A stretch of DNA of 64,000 bases from Ovis canadensis. Lineage: Eukaryota; Chordata; Mammalia; Artiodactyla; Bovidae. Under the pieces are notes generated by a model. It was given only the letters and a program-made list of their open reading frames with translations, did no database searches and was not told the DNA's origin. Below, one piece after another: positions 54,411 through 64,000 of the stretch (positions are counted from its first letter, which is position 1; each line of letters opens with the position of its first letter). The position numbers and the translations under genes were made by a program. The stretch spans positions 65,652,501 through 65,716,500 of the forward strand of contig NC_091263.1 in the NCBI RefSeq assembly GCF_042477335.2, given 5' to 3'.

Positions 54411-54741
54411 AATGTATGTTAGTAACGTAGGTTGCTAAGTGGCCCTCCTAGAAAGGTCTGTCACTTTCTATTCCCATCAGTAGAAGAAGAGCTCTCCCTT
54501 CCCAGCAGATTCTGCAGCATCTAATCAACAATCTCTGCTAGTGTGTTGTGTGAAAAATTTGCATTCTTTTAGTTTTTCTTGCTTTTTATTGTCGGTGAGC
54601 TTAATTACTTTGATTCATATTAGCTGTTTATATCTATCCTTCGTGAAACGCCTGTTTGTATTCTTTGCTCATCTGTCAGTTTGTTTGATTTATAAAAGCT
54701 TTAGACATGTTTTGATTTAGTATTATCGTAATAGTATTAAA

Positions 54742-54840
54742 CGTGACACATGGGAATCTTAGTTCTCCGACTAGGAATGGAACCTTGTGCCCCCTCCATT
54801 GCGAGTGTCAAGTCAACCACTGGACCACCAGGAAAGTCCC
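54742..54840 (-). repeat. CHR-type SINE
   Basis: CAACCACTGGACCACCAGGA is the complement of the CHR head. Confidence 0.82.
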
Positions 54841-55025
54841 TGATGTAAAAAAATCTTTATACAATTTTTAGATGTTGCACTCCTTTTACAGTTATTGCAA
54901 AATATTGGCTCTATTCCCCATGTTGTGCAATGCATCCTTGTAGCCTGTCTACACCCAATAGTTTATACCTCCTACTCCTCCACCCCCTAAACACTTTGGA
55001 CATATTCACTTTGGACATACGAAGG
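54841..55025 (-). repeat. Artiodactyl L1 3' UTR fragment
   Basis: TTGCAAAATATTGGCTCTAT, CCCCATGTTGTGCAATGCAT, a pattern common in ruminant L1 3' ends read in reverse. Confidence 0.6.
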
Positions 55026-55369
55026 TTATTAATTTCTTATCAAATGTGGCAAGTCTTTCTGATGCTTTGCATTAGTCGCTTAATTTTGTGCATTGTTTAG
55101 ATTAAATGTTTTATTTTGAGATAATTAAAGGTTCACATACAGTTGTAAGAAATAATACAAAGGGAAGAAAAGAAATAAATATACAAAGAGATCCCACATG
55201 CTCTTTACCTCGTTCTTCCACAGAGGTAACGTATTGTAAAACTGTAGTATAATATCGCAACTGGAATACTGACATTGATACAGTCAAGATGCAGAACAAT
55301 TCTGTCATGCCAACGATGCCTCATGTAGCCCTTGAATAGCCACTTTCATTTTCCTTTCCCCACACCAGT

Positions 55370-55492
55370 CCTTTTTTTCTTTTGGCTGCCTGCACAGCAT
55401 GTGGGATCTTTGTTCCCTGACCAGGGATGGAATCCACACTCCCTACATTGGAAGTTAGGAGTCTTAACCACTGAACTGCCAGGGAAGTCCCT
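55370..55492 (-). repeat. CHR-type SINE
   Basis: GCACAGCATGTGGGATCTTT, AACCACTGAACTGCCAGGGA. Confidence 0.87.
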
Positions 55493-55892
55493 CAACTTCA
55501 GTTCTTAACCACCCCAGCAATCACTAATCTGAGCTCCATTTATGTTAATTTGTAATTTCAAGACATGTATAAATGGAATCATACAGTATGTAACCTTTTC
55601 AGATTGGCTTTTTCAGCTTAACGTAAATTTTCTGGAGAGTTGTACAGATTGTGGAATGTATGAATATTTCATTCCTTTTTAGTAGACCCGTAGTATGGAT
55701 GTACTACAGATATGTTTAATTTTTATCCATTGAAGGACATCTGAGTTGTTTCCAGTTTAGGGCTGTTATAAATAAAGATGCTATAAACATTCATGTACAG
55801 AGATTTTTCCAGGAAAATCCGTCTTCATCTCTCTGGGATAAATGCCCAGAGGTATAATTGCTGAGTCATATGGTAGTTACATGTTTAGTTTC

Positions 55893-56023
55893 CTTTTTTT
55901 GTTTCTTATGCCCACGCCACATGGCATGTGTAATCTTAGCTCCCTGACCAGGGATCGAACCCATGTCCCCTGCAGTGGATGTGCAGAGTCTTAACCACTG
56001 GACCCCAGGGAAATTCCATGCAT
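55893..56023 (-). repeat. CHR-type SINE inside L1
   Basis: CCTGACCAGGGATCGAACCC, AACCACTGGACCCCAGGGAA; CATGTTTA-like duplication on both sides. Confidence 0.85.
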
Positions 56024-56980
56024 GTTTAAAGAAACTACCAATCTTTTTCTAGAGTAACTGTATCATTTTACATTCCCATGAGCAGGGTATGAGTGATCCA
56101 GTTTCTGTGCATCCTAACCAACATTTGGTGTCATCACTATTCTTAATTTTAGCCGTCCTGAGAGATGTGTAGTGATACCTCATTTTAATTTGTATTCCTC
56201 TAATAGCTGAAGGTGTTGAATATCTTTTCATGTGCTCATTTGCTATCAGGATATCCTATTTGGTGAAATGTCTGTTCTTGTGTTTTGCCCATTTTCTAAC
56301 TGCATTATTTGGGATTTTTTAAATTATTATTACTGAGTTTCGAGAGTCCTTATTATTCTAGATACTATTGCTTTGTCAGATATGTAGTTTGCATATTATT
56401 TTCTCCCGGTGTATAGTTTGCTTTTCATCCTCTCAACAGAGTCTTTAGAGCAAATGTTTAAATCTTGATGAAGTCCAGTTTGTTATTTTCTCTAATTTTG
56501 ATGGAATCCAGTTTGTTCATTTCTCTTTTATAGGTAGGGTTTTGGATGTTTAGGACATCAGATCTTAAGGAATCTTTACCTGGCCTGAAATCCCAAAGAT
56601 TTTCTTATATGCTTTTTTCTGAAAGTTTTATTTATAGTCTACCTTTTCCATCTAGGTTTGTGAGTCCATTTTGAGTGAAGTTTTGTATCATGTATGAGAA
56701 TTAGGTCAGAGCGTTTTTCCCCCTCTGGGGCTGTCCAGTTGCACCATACCATTTTCTGGAGATTTACCTTTATTCTACTGAATTACATTTGCATCTCTGT
56801 TAAAAATCAGTTGAGCACATTTGTGTGGGTCTACTTCTGTGTACTCTGTTTTCTTTCATTAATTTATGCATCTTTCCCTTCACTAATATTACACAGTCTT
56901 GATTAGTATAGCCATAGGCTAAGTCTTAAAACTGTCTAGACTGATCCCTCCCACTTTATTCTTAAAAAAAAAATTGTTTG

Positions 56981-57199
56981 GGATTTCCCTGGTGGTCTAG
57001 TGGTTGGAAATCTGCCTTCCAGGGCAGGGGGTGTGGGTCTGATCCCTGGTCCAAGAACTAAGATCCCACATGCCATGGGGCAACTAAGTCTGAAGACCAC
57101 AACTGCTGAGCCCACACGTCCTGGAACCCGTGTACTGCAACCAAGACCCAACGCTGTAACTAAGACTCAACATAGCCAAATAAAATTTAAAAAAAAAAC
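56981..57199 (+). repeat. CHR-type (long form) SINE inside L1
   Basis: GGATTTCCCTGGTGGTCTAG head, AAGATCCCACATGCCATGGG, A-rich end at 57190. Confidence 0.9.
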
Positions 57200-57540
57200 T
57201 GTTCTCGCTGTTCTAATTTCTTTGTTATTTCCATGTTAATTTTAGGATAATTTAGAAAACTGAGAAAATTCTTGCTGAGAGTATGTTGAATCTGTAGATC
57301 AACTTGGGAGAATTAACACATTATTTTGAGTCTTCCAATACCCAGACATGTTACACCTCTCCATTTATTTAGAACTTTAATTTCTTTCATCAGCATTGTG
57401 TAGTTTTCAGCATATAAGCTCTTAATGTGTTTTCTTACACACCTAAGTCCTTTGTAAAGTGACATTGTAAATGGTATTATAATTTTAATTTTGTTGTATG
57501 CGTGTTCATTACTAGTTTGTAGAAATACAATTGATTTTTT

Positions 57541-57852
57541 AAATTTTAAAAATATGTATTTTTATTTTTGTCTGTGCTGGGTCTTTGTTGCTGCTCAAGG
57601 GCTTTCTCTAGTCACAGTGAATGGGGTCTAGTCTCTAGTTGCAGTGTGCGGGCTCATTGCAATGACTTCTCTTGTTGTGGAGTACAGGCTCAAGGGCACT
57701 TGGACTTCAGTAGTTGCAGCACATGAGCTCAGTACTTGTGACGCATGAGCTTAGTTGCCTGTGGCATGTGGGATCTCCCTGGATCAGAGATTGAACCAGT
57801 GTCCCTTGCATTGGCAGGCAGATTCTTAGCCACTGGACTACCAGGGAAGCCT
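57541..57852 (-). repeat. CHR-type (long form) SINE inside L1, with 18-bp target-site duplication
   Basis: CTTTCTCTAGTCACAGTGAA, GCCACTGGACTACCAGGGAA. GAAATACAATTGATTTTT before and GAAATACAGTTGATTTTT after. Confidence 0.9.
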
Positions 57853-58154
57853 GAAATACAGTTGATTTTTGTATGTTAATTTTGTATCTTGTGAACCTTC
57901 CTGAATGCTTTTATTAATTCTAATTTTTTTTTTTTTTAGATTCTTTGGGATTTCCTATGTAGATAATCTTGTTATTTGCAAACACGGACAGTTTTATTTC
58001 TTCATTTCTGATCTGTTTACCTTTTATATCCTTATTTCACTGGCTAGAATGTCCAGTACCATGTAGAATAAGACTGATGAGAATGGATACTTTTTCCTTG
58101 TTCCCAATCTTATGGGGAAGTATTCCGCATTTCACCATTAAATATAATCTCAGG

Positions 58155-58580
58155 GAGCCCAGGTGGCTCCGTGGGAAAGAATCCTCCTGCCAGTATAAGA
58201 GCTGCTGCTAAGTCGCTTCAGTCGTGTCCCACTCTGTGCAACCCCATAGACGGCAGCTCACCAGGCTCCCCCATCCCTGGGATTCTCCAGGTGAGAATAC
58301 TGGAGTGGGTTGCCATTTCCTTCTCCAAAGCATGAAAGTGAAAAGTGAAAGTGAAGTCGCTCAGTCGTGTCCAACTCTTCGCGACCCCATGGGCTGCAGC
58401 CCACCAGTTTCCTCCGTCCATAGGATTTTCCAGGCAAGAGTACTGGAGTGGGGTGGCATTGCCTTCTCCAACCAGTTCAAGAGACACAGATGTAATTTTG
58501 GAGTGGGTTGCCATGCCCTCCTCCAGAGCATCTTCCCAGCCCAGGGATCGAACCCAGGTCTCCCACATTGCTAGATGCTC
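58155..58580. repeat. Nested Bov-tA / Bov-A2 cluster
   Basis: A plus-strand Bov-tA start (GGGAGCCCAGGTGGCTCCGT) is cut by minus-strand Bov-A units (AAGTCGCTTCAGTCGTGTCC at 58210, AAGTCGCTCAGTCGTGTCC near 58355), ending with a Bov-tA head complement (GGGATCGAACCCAGGTCTCC). Confidence 0.85.
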
Positions 58581-59324
58581 TTTGTCAACTTGAGAAGGTT
58601 ACCTTCTCTTCCTCTTTTTCTGAGAGTTTTATGGATATTGACTTTTATCAAATGTTTTTTCTTCCTTTATTAATGTGATCGTGTGATTTTTCTCCTAAAC
58701 TCTTAATATAGTGAATTACTTCCATTGCTTTTTGAACACTGAACCAATTCTTCGTTACTGGAATAAACTCCCCAACCTGGTATATGATTCTGTTTATATA
58801 TTGCTGAGTTCTATTTTCTTATATTTTGTTAAGGATTTTTCATCTATAGTCATGAGAGATATTAGTCTGTCATTTTTTTCTGTATTGTCTTTGCCTGGTT
58901 TTTATATCAGAGTAACACTAGCTTCATAAAATGAATTAGGAATTGTTCCCTCTTCTAGTATAGAATATGTGTTGATTTTTCTGTAAACATTTGGTAGAAT
59001 TGGTAGAATTTTATAGTGAAATCATATAGGCTTGAGATTTCGGGAAAGAAATTTTTAAATTATGAATTCAGCTTTCTTTAAAGTTACAAGCCTATTCAAA
59101 TTACTTATTTCCTGTTGGGAAAATTGTGATAGTTTTGTTTTTTTTATCTAAGTTGTCAAATATGTGTGTGTAAAGTTGTTTGTAGTACTCCTTTATTGGG
59201 TCTGTGGTATTATCTTCTGTTTTATTCCTGGTATTAGTAATCTGTGACTTCTCTTTCTTTTTTCTTTGTCAGGCTCACCAGAGGTTTGTCAGTTTTTATT
59301 GATCTTTTCAAAAAAGATTTCTCT

Positions 59325-59450
59325 TTCTTTTTTTTTTTCTCAGCTGTGTAATGCAGGTTGTAGGATCTTAGTTCCTTGACCAGGGATTTAAACCAGGCCA
59401 TGGCAATGAAAGCCCAGAATCCTAACCACTAGGCCAGCAGGGAACTCCCC
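59325..59450 (-). repeat. CHR-type SINE inside L1
   Basis: CTTGACCAGGGATTTAAACC, AACCACTAGGCCAGCAGGGA. Confidence 0.82.
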
Positions 59451-60533
59451 TCTTTGATTTTCTTTATTATTTTTCTGTTTTCAATTCCATTGGTTTCTGC
59501 TTCTGTTTTTATGATCTCCTTCCTTTTGCTTGTTTTTGGGTTTAGTTTGCTTTTCTTTTCTCTCTCTTTTTAAAGCTTTTGAAGTGCAAGCTTAGAATAT
59601 TGGTTTGAAGCCTTTCCTCTCTTCTGAAGTGTGCAGTCAGTGCTATAAAGTTTCCTCTCCGCACTGCTTTAGCTATGTCCCACAAACTCCAATATGTTTC
59701 AGTTTTCAGTCAGTTGAGTGTGTTTTCTAGTTTCCTTTGGGACTTCCTTTTTGAATTGCTTTGAAGAGTGTTGTTCAGTTTCCAAGTGCTGGAGATTATT
59801 GATTTCCAGTTTGAGTCCATTGTGATTGAAGAACATATTCTGTATTATTTACATTCTTTTAAATTTCTTGAGGTTTGCTTTATGGCCTTGGATATGGTTT
59901 ATCCTGTCTGTGCCACGGGCATTTAAAAAGAATGTGTGTGCTGCTGTTGTTTGGAGGCGTAATCTATAAACGTCGATTATATCCTGTTGGCTGATGGTGT
60001 TGAGGTCTTTATCCTTGATGATTTTCTGTCTAGTTGTTCTGTTTGTTGATGGAGGAATTCAAAATCTCCAGCTGTTACTGTGAGTTTGTTTCTTCTTTCA
60101 ATTCCGTTAGTGTCCCTTCACATAGTTTGCAATTTTTTTGTTTAATGTATACACACTTAGAATTGCTATGTCTTCTTGGTGGATTGGCCTTTTTATCACT
60201 GTGTAAATGTTCTTCATATTACCATTATATAATATTCCATATTTTTGCTTACCGTGTTCTTCCTGATGTTCCAGAGTTCCTTCTTTTTAGTTTCTTTTCT
60301 GTTTAAAGAACATCCTTTAGCCATTCTCTTGGGATATATCTGTGAATGATGAAATTGCTTAGTTTTCTTTCATCTAAGAATGCCTGATTTTCCCTTTATT
60401 CCTGAAGAATAATTTTCACTTGACATAGGATTCTGGGATGACAGTTCTTTTCTTCCAGCTCCTGAAGGATACTGTGCTACTCCTTTCTACACTCCCCGGT
60501 TTCTGCTGTCAGTCTAAATATTTCAGTGTTGTG

Positions 60534-60920
60534 CTTCAGTTGCTAAGTCATATCCAGCTCTTTGTGACCCCATGGACTACAAGGCTTCTCTGTCCTTCAC
60601 CATCCCCCAGAGTTTGTTCAAACTCATGTCCATTGAGCCAGTGATGCTATCCAAACATCTTCTCCTCTGTCACCCCCTTCTGCTCCTATCTTCAGTCTTT
60701 CCCAGCATCAAGGTCTTTTTCAGTGAGTTGGCTCTCCACAACAGGTGGCCAAAGTATTGGAGCTTCAGCTTCAGCGTCAGTCCTTCCAGTGAATGTTCAG
60801 GACTGCTTTCCTTTAGGATTGACTGGTTTGATCTTCTTGCAGTCCAAGGGCCTCTCGAGAGTTCAAAAGCATAAATTCAGCAGTGCTCAGTCTTTCTTAT
60901 GGTCCAACTCACATCCATAT
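60534..60920 (-). repeat. BovB 3' segment inside L1
   Basis: TCAGTTGCTAAGTCATATCC start, ACAGGTGGCCAAAGTATTGG, TTCAAAAGCATAAATTCAGC end. Confidence 0.9.
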
Positions 60921-61060
60921 GTTATTTTTCTCGGGCTACTCTTAAGCTTCTTTCTTTGTTTTCAGTTTTCGAGTAAGTTCATTTGCGATGTGCTCTGGCA
61001 TGGATTTATTTGGGGGTATTCTGTTTAGGTTTGGGTCAGCTTCTTAAATCTCTTATGTTT

Positions 61061-64000
61061 CAGTTCAGTTCAGTCACTCACTCATGTTTGACTCTTTGTG
61101 ACCCCATGGACTGCAGCACACCAGGCCTCCCTGTCCATCACCAGCTCCCAGAGTTTACTCAAACTCATGCACATTGAGTCGGTGATGCCATCCAACCATC
61201 TCATCCTCTGTCATCCCCTTCTCCTCCCGCCTTCAATCTTTCCCAGCATCAGGGTCTTTTCAAATGAGTCAGCTCTTTGCATCAGGTGGCCAAAGTATTG
61301 GAGTTTCAGCTTCAGCATCAGTCCTTCCAATGAATATTCAGGATTGATTTCCTTTAGGATGGACTGGTTGAATCTCCTTGCAGTCCAAGGGACTGTCAAG
61401 AGTCTTCTCCAACACCACAGTTCAAAAGCATCAATTCTTTGGCACTCAGCTTTCTTTATACTCCAACTCTCACATCCATACATGACTACCGACCTTTGTT
61501 GGCAAAGTAATGTCTCTGCTTTTTAATATGCTGTCTAGGTTAGTCATAACTTTTCTTCCAAGGAGTAAGTCTCTTTTAACTTCATGGCTGCAGTCACCAT
61601 CTGCAGCGATTTTGGAACCCCAAAAATAAAGTCTGCAACTGTTTCCACTGTTTCTTCATCTATTTCCCATGAAGTGTTGGGACCGGATGCCATGATCTTA
61701 GTTTTCTGAATGTTGAGCTTTAAGCCAACTTTTTCACTCTCCTCTTTCACTTGCATCAAGAGTCTCTATAGTTCTTCTTCACTTTCTGTCATAGGGTGGT
61801 ATCATCTGCATATCTGAGGTTATTGATATTTCTCCAGGCAATCTTGATTCCAGCTTGTGCTTCATCCAGCCAAGCGTTTCTCATGATGTATTCTGAATAT
61901 AAGTTAAATAAGTAGGGTGACAATATATAGCTTTGACGTACTCCTTTTCCTACTTAGAACCAGTCTGTTGTTCCATGTCCAGTTCTAACTGTTGCTTCCT
62001 GACCTGCATACAGATTTCTCAAGAGGCAGATCAGGTGGTCTGGTATTCCCATCTCTTTCAGAATTTTCCACAGTTTATTGTGATCTACACAGTCAAAGGC
62101 TTTGGCATAGTCAATAAAGCAGAAATAGATAGTCTTTCTGGAACTCTCTTGCTTTTTTGATGATCCAGCGGATGTTGGCAATTTGATCTCTGGTTCTTCT
62201 GCCTTTTCTAAAACCAGCTTGAACATCTGGAAGTTCATGGTTCACGTATTGTTGAAGCCTGGCGTGGAGAATTTTGAGCATTACTTTACTAGCGCGTGAG
62301 GTGAGTGCCTTTTGTGCCGCAGTTTGAACATTCTTTGGCATTGCCTTTCTTTGAGATTGAAATGAAAACTGACCTTTTCCAGTCCTGTGGCCACTGCTGA
62401 GTTTTCTAAATTTGCTGGCATATTCAGTGCAGCACTCTCACAGCATCATCTTTTAGGACTTGAAAGAGCTCAACCGGAATTCCATCACCTCCACTAGCTT
62501 TGTTCACAGTCATGCTTCCTAAGGCCCACTTGACTTCACATTCCAGGATGTCTGGCTCTAGGTGATCACACCATCATGATTACCTGGGTCGTGAAGATCT
62601 TTTTTATACAGTTCTTCTGTGTATTCTTGCCACCTCTTCTTAATATCTTCTGTTTCTGTTAGGTCCAGACCATTTCTGTCCTTTATTGAGCCCATCTTTG
62701 CATGAAGTGTTCCCTTGGTATCTCTAATTTTCTTGAAGAAATCTCTAGTCTTTCCCATTCTACTGTTTTCCTCTATTTCTTTGCATTGATCACTGAGGAA
62801 GGCTTTCTTATCTCTTCTTGCTATTCTTTGGAACTCTGCATTCAGATGCTTATATCTTTCCTTTTCTCCTTTGCTTTTCGCTTCTCTTTTTTTCATAGCT
62901 ATTTGTAAGTCCTCCTCAGACAGCCATTTTGCTCTTTTGCATTTCTTTTTCTTGGGGATGGTCTTGTTCCCTGTCTCCTGTACAATGTCATGCACTTCTG
63001 TCCGTAGTTCATCAGGCACTCTATCAGATCTAGTCCCTTGAATCTATTTGTCACTTCCACTGTATAATTGTTAGGGATTTGATTTAGGTCATACCTGAAT
63101 GGTCTCAGACTTCCCTGTTGTCTCAGAGGGTAAAGTGTCTGTCTGCAATGCAGGAGACCTGGGTTCGATCCCTGGGTCGGGAAGATCTCCTGGAGAAGGA
63201 AATGGCAACCCACTCCAGTACTATTACCTGGAAAATCCCATGGATGGAGGAGCCTGGTAGGCTACAGTCCATGGAGTCGCAAAGAGTCGGACACGACTGA
63301 GCGACTTCACTGTCACTTTCACTTGTCACTTTGAGTGGTCTAGTGGTTTCTTCAATATAAGTCTGAATTTGGCAATAAAGAGTTCATGATCTGAGCCACA
63401 GTTAGCTCCCGGTCTTGTTTTTGCTGACTGTATAGAGCTTATCCATCTTTTGCTACAAAGAATATAATCAACTTGATTGCAGTGTTGACCACCTGGTGGT
63501 GTCCATGTGTAGTGTCTTCTCTTGTGTTGTTGGAAGAGGGTGTTTGCTATGACCAGTGCGTTCTCTTGGCAAAACTCTATTAGCCTTTGCCCTGTTTCAT
63601 TCGGTACTCCAAGGCCAGATTTGCCTGTTACTCCAGTGTTTCTTGACTTCCTATTTTTGCATTCCAGTCCCCTATAATGAAAACGACATTTTTGGGGGGT
63701 GTTAGTTCTAAAAGGTCTTGTAGATCTTCATAGAACCATTCAACTTCAGCTTCTTCAGCATTTCTTGTTGAGGCATAGACTTGGATTACTGTGATACTGA
63801 ATGGTTTGCCTTGGAAACAAACAGATCATTCTGTCATTTTTGAGGTTGCATCCAAGTACTGCATTTCGGACTATCTTGTTCACTATGATGGCTACTGCAT
63901 TTCTTCTAAGGGATTCTTGCCCGCAGTAGTAGATAGAAAGGTCATCTGAGTTAAATTCACCCATTCCAGTCCATTTTAGTTTGCTGATTCCTAAAATGTC
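61061..64000 (-). mobile_element. Near-complete BovB LINE, reverse orientation, runs off the window
   Basis: Minus strand, order endonuclease (about 63,340-64,000), then RT (about 61,780-63,060), then 3' region (61,061-61,780), the normal BovB order. RT text includes FIDYAKAFDCVDHNKLWKIL and RYADD; frames are interrupted by stops (ORF pieces at 62558-63019, 62111-62341, 61954-62238, 61544-61759). The endonuclease end is split from RT by a Bov-tA at 63106-63330. Confidence 0.92.
63106..63330 (+). repeat. Bov-tA SINE inserted in BovB
   Basis: CAGACTTCCCTGTTGTCTCA head, GGGTTCGATCCCTGGGTCGG, GACACGACTGAGCGACTTCA. GAATGGTCT before and GAGTGGTCT after it form the target-site duplication. Confidence 0.92.

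Larger units (their letters stand above)
55500..61058 (-). mobile_element. Long L1 LINE in reverse orientation, broken and carrying nested SINEs and a BovB tail
   Basis: Reverse complement of L1 ORF2 and 3' region: GAGTTGTTTCCAGTTTAGGG (L1 3' end side), CAATAGCTGAAGG-type text, then CCCACAAACTCCAATATG and TCCTGTTGGCTGATGG deeper in ORF2. Insertions: CHR (55893), CHR (56981), CHR (57541), Bov-A cluster (58155), CHR (59325), BovB tail (60534). It may be more than one L1 copy. No open frame. Confidence 0.75.

Overview
This window looks like nuclear DNA of a ruminant (cattle, sheep, goat or a close relative). Spliced vertebrate genes lie in a sea of ruminant-specific repeats: BovB LINEs, Bov-tA/Bov-A SINEs and CHR-type tRNA-Glu SINEs, next to older mammalian L1, L2, MIR, MER5 and mariner copies. 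The two genes, ARIH2 and SLC25A20, are neighbours on human 3p21.31. From general knowledge of synteny the bovine counterpart would be chromosome 22, but the sequence alone does not fix the species.

Layout. Positions 1-27,080 hold the 5' part of ARIH2 on the minus strand. A non-coding first exon lies in a large CpG island (about 26,320-27,530). Six coding exons (22,418-22,760; 4,223-4,290; 3,660-3,723; 2,315-2,465; 1,267-1,388; 11-120) keep one frame through GT-AG junctions and encode residues 1-254: the acidic N-terminus, the UBA-like region, RING1 and the start of the IBR. The rest of the gene lies left of the window. Opposite the ARIH2 promoter, on the plus strand, is the locus matching human ARIH2OS; its reading frame appears broken here.

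Positions 27,100-35,350 are an intergenic spacer made largely of SINEs, BovB 3' fragments and L2. The BovB tail at 34,936-35,354 abuts the SLC25A20 CpG-island promoter. SLC25A20 (mitochondrial carnitine/acylcarnitine carrier) runs on the plus strand from 35,639 to beyond the window. Four coding exons (35,639-35,743; 46,856-46,948; 50,253-50,380; 53,189-53,279) give residues 1-139 in frame; the remaining exons are to the right. A DR1-type element 79 bp upstream of the ATG fits the known PPAR control of this gene.

SLC25A20 intron 1 contains an intact-frame HINT1 retrocopy (40,359-40,739), a mariner element split by a BovB fragment (38,114-39,826), and a scrambled BovB (42,363-44,334) bounded by one perfect 10-bp target-site duplication. 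Intron 4 is a stack of nested L1, CHR and BovB sequence ending in a near-complete minus-strand BovB (61,061-64,000).

The two genes are transcribed divergently, about 8.5 kb apart, and act in different pathways (ubiquitin ligation; mitochondrial fatty-acid import). I found no prokaryotic, viral or CRISPR-like system. The points most worth a second look are the intact HINT1 retrocopy, the eroded ARIH2OS frame, the permuted BovB, the DR1 beside a BovB-truncated promoter, and the inverted BovB pair flanking SLC25A20 exons 2-4.
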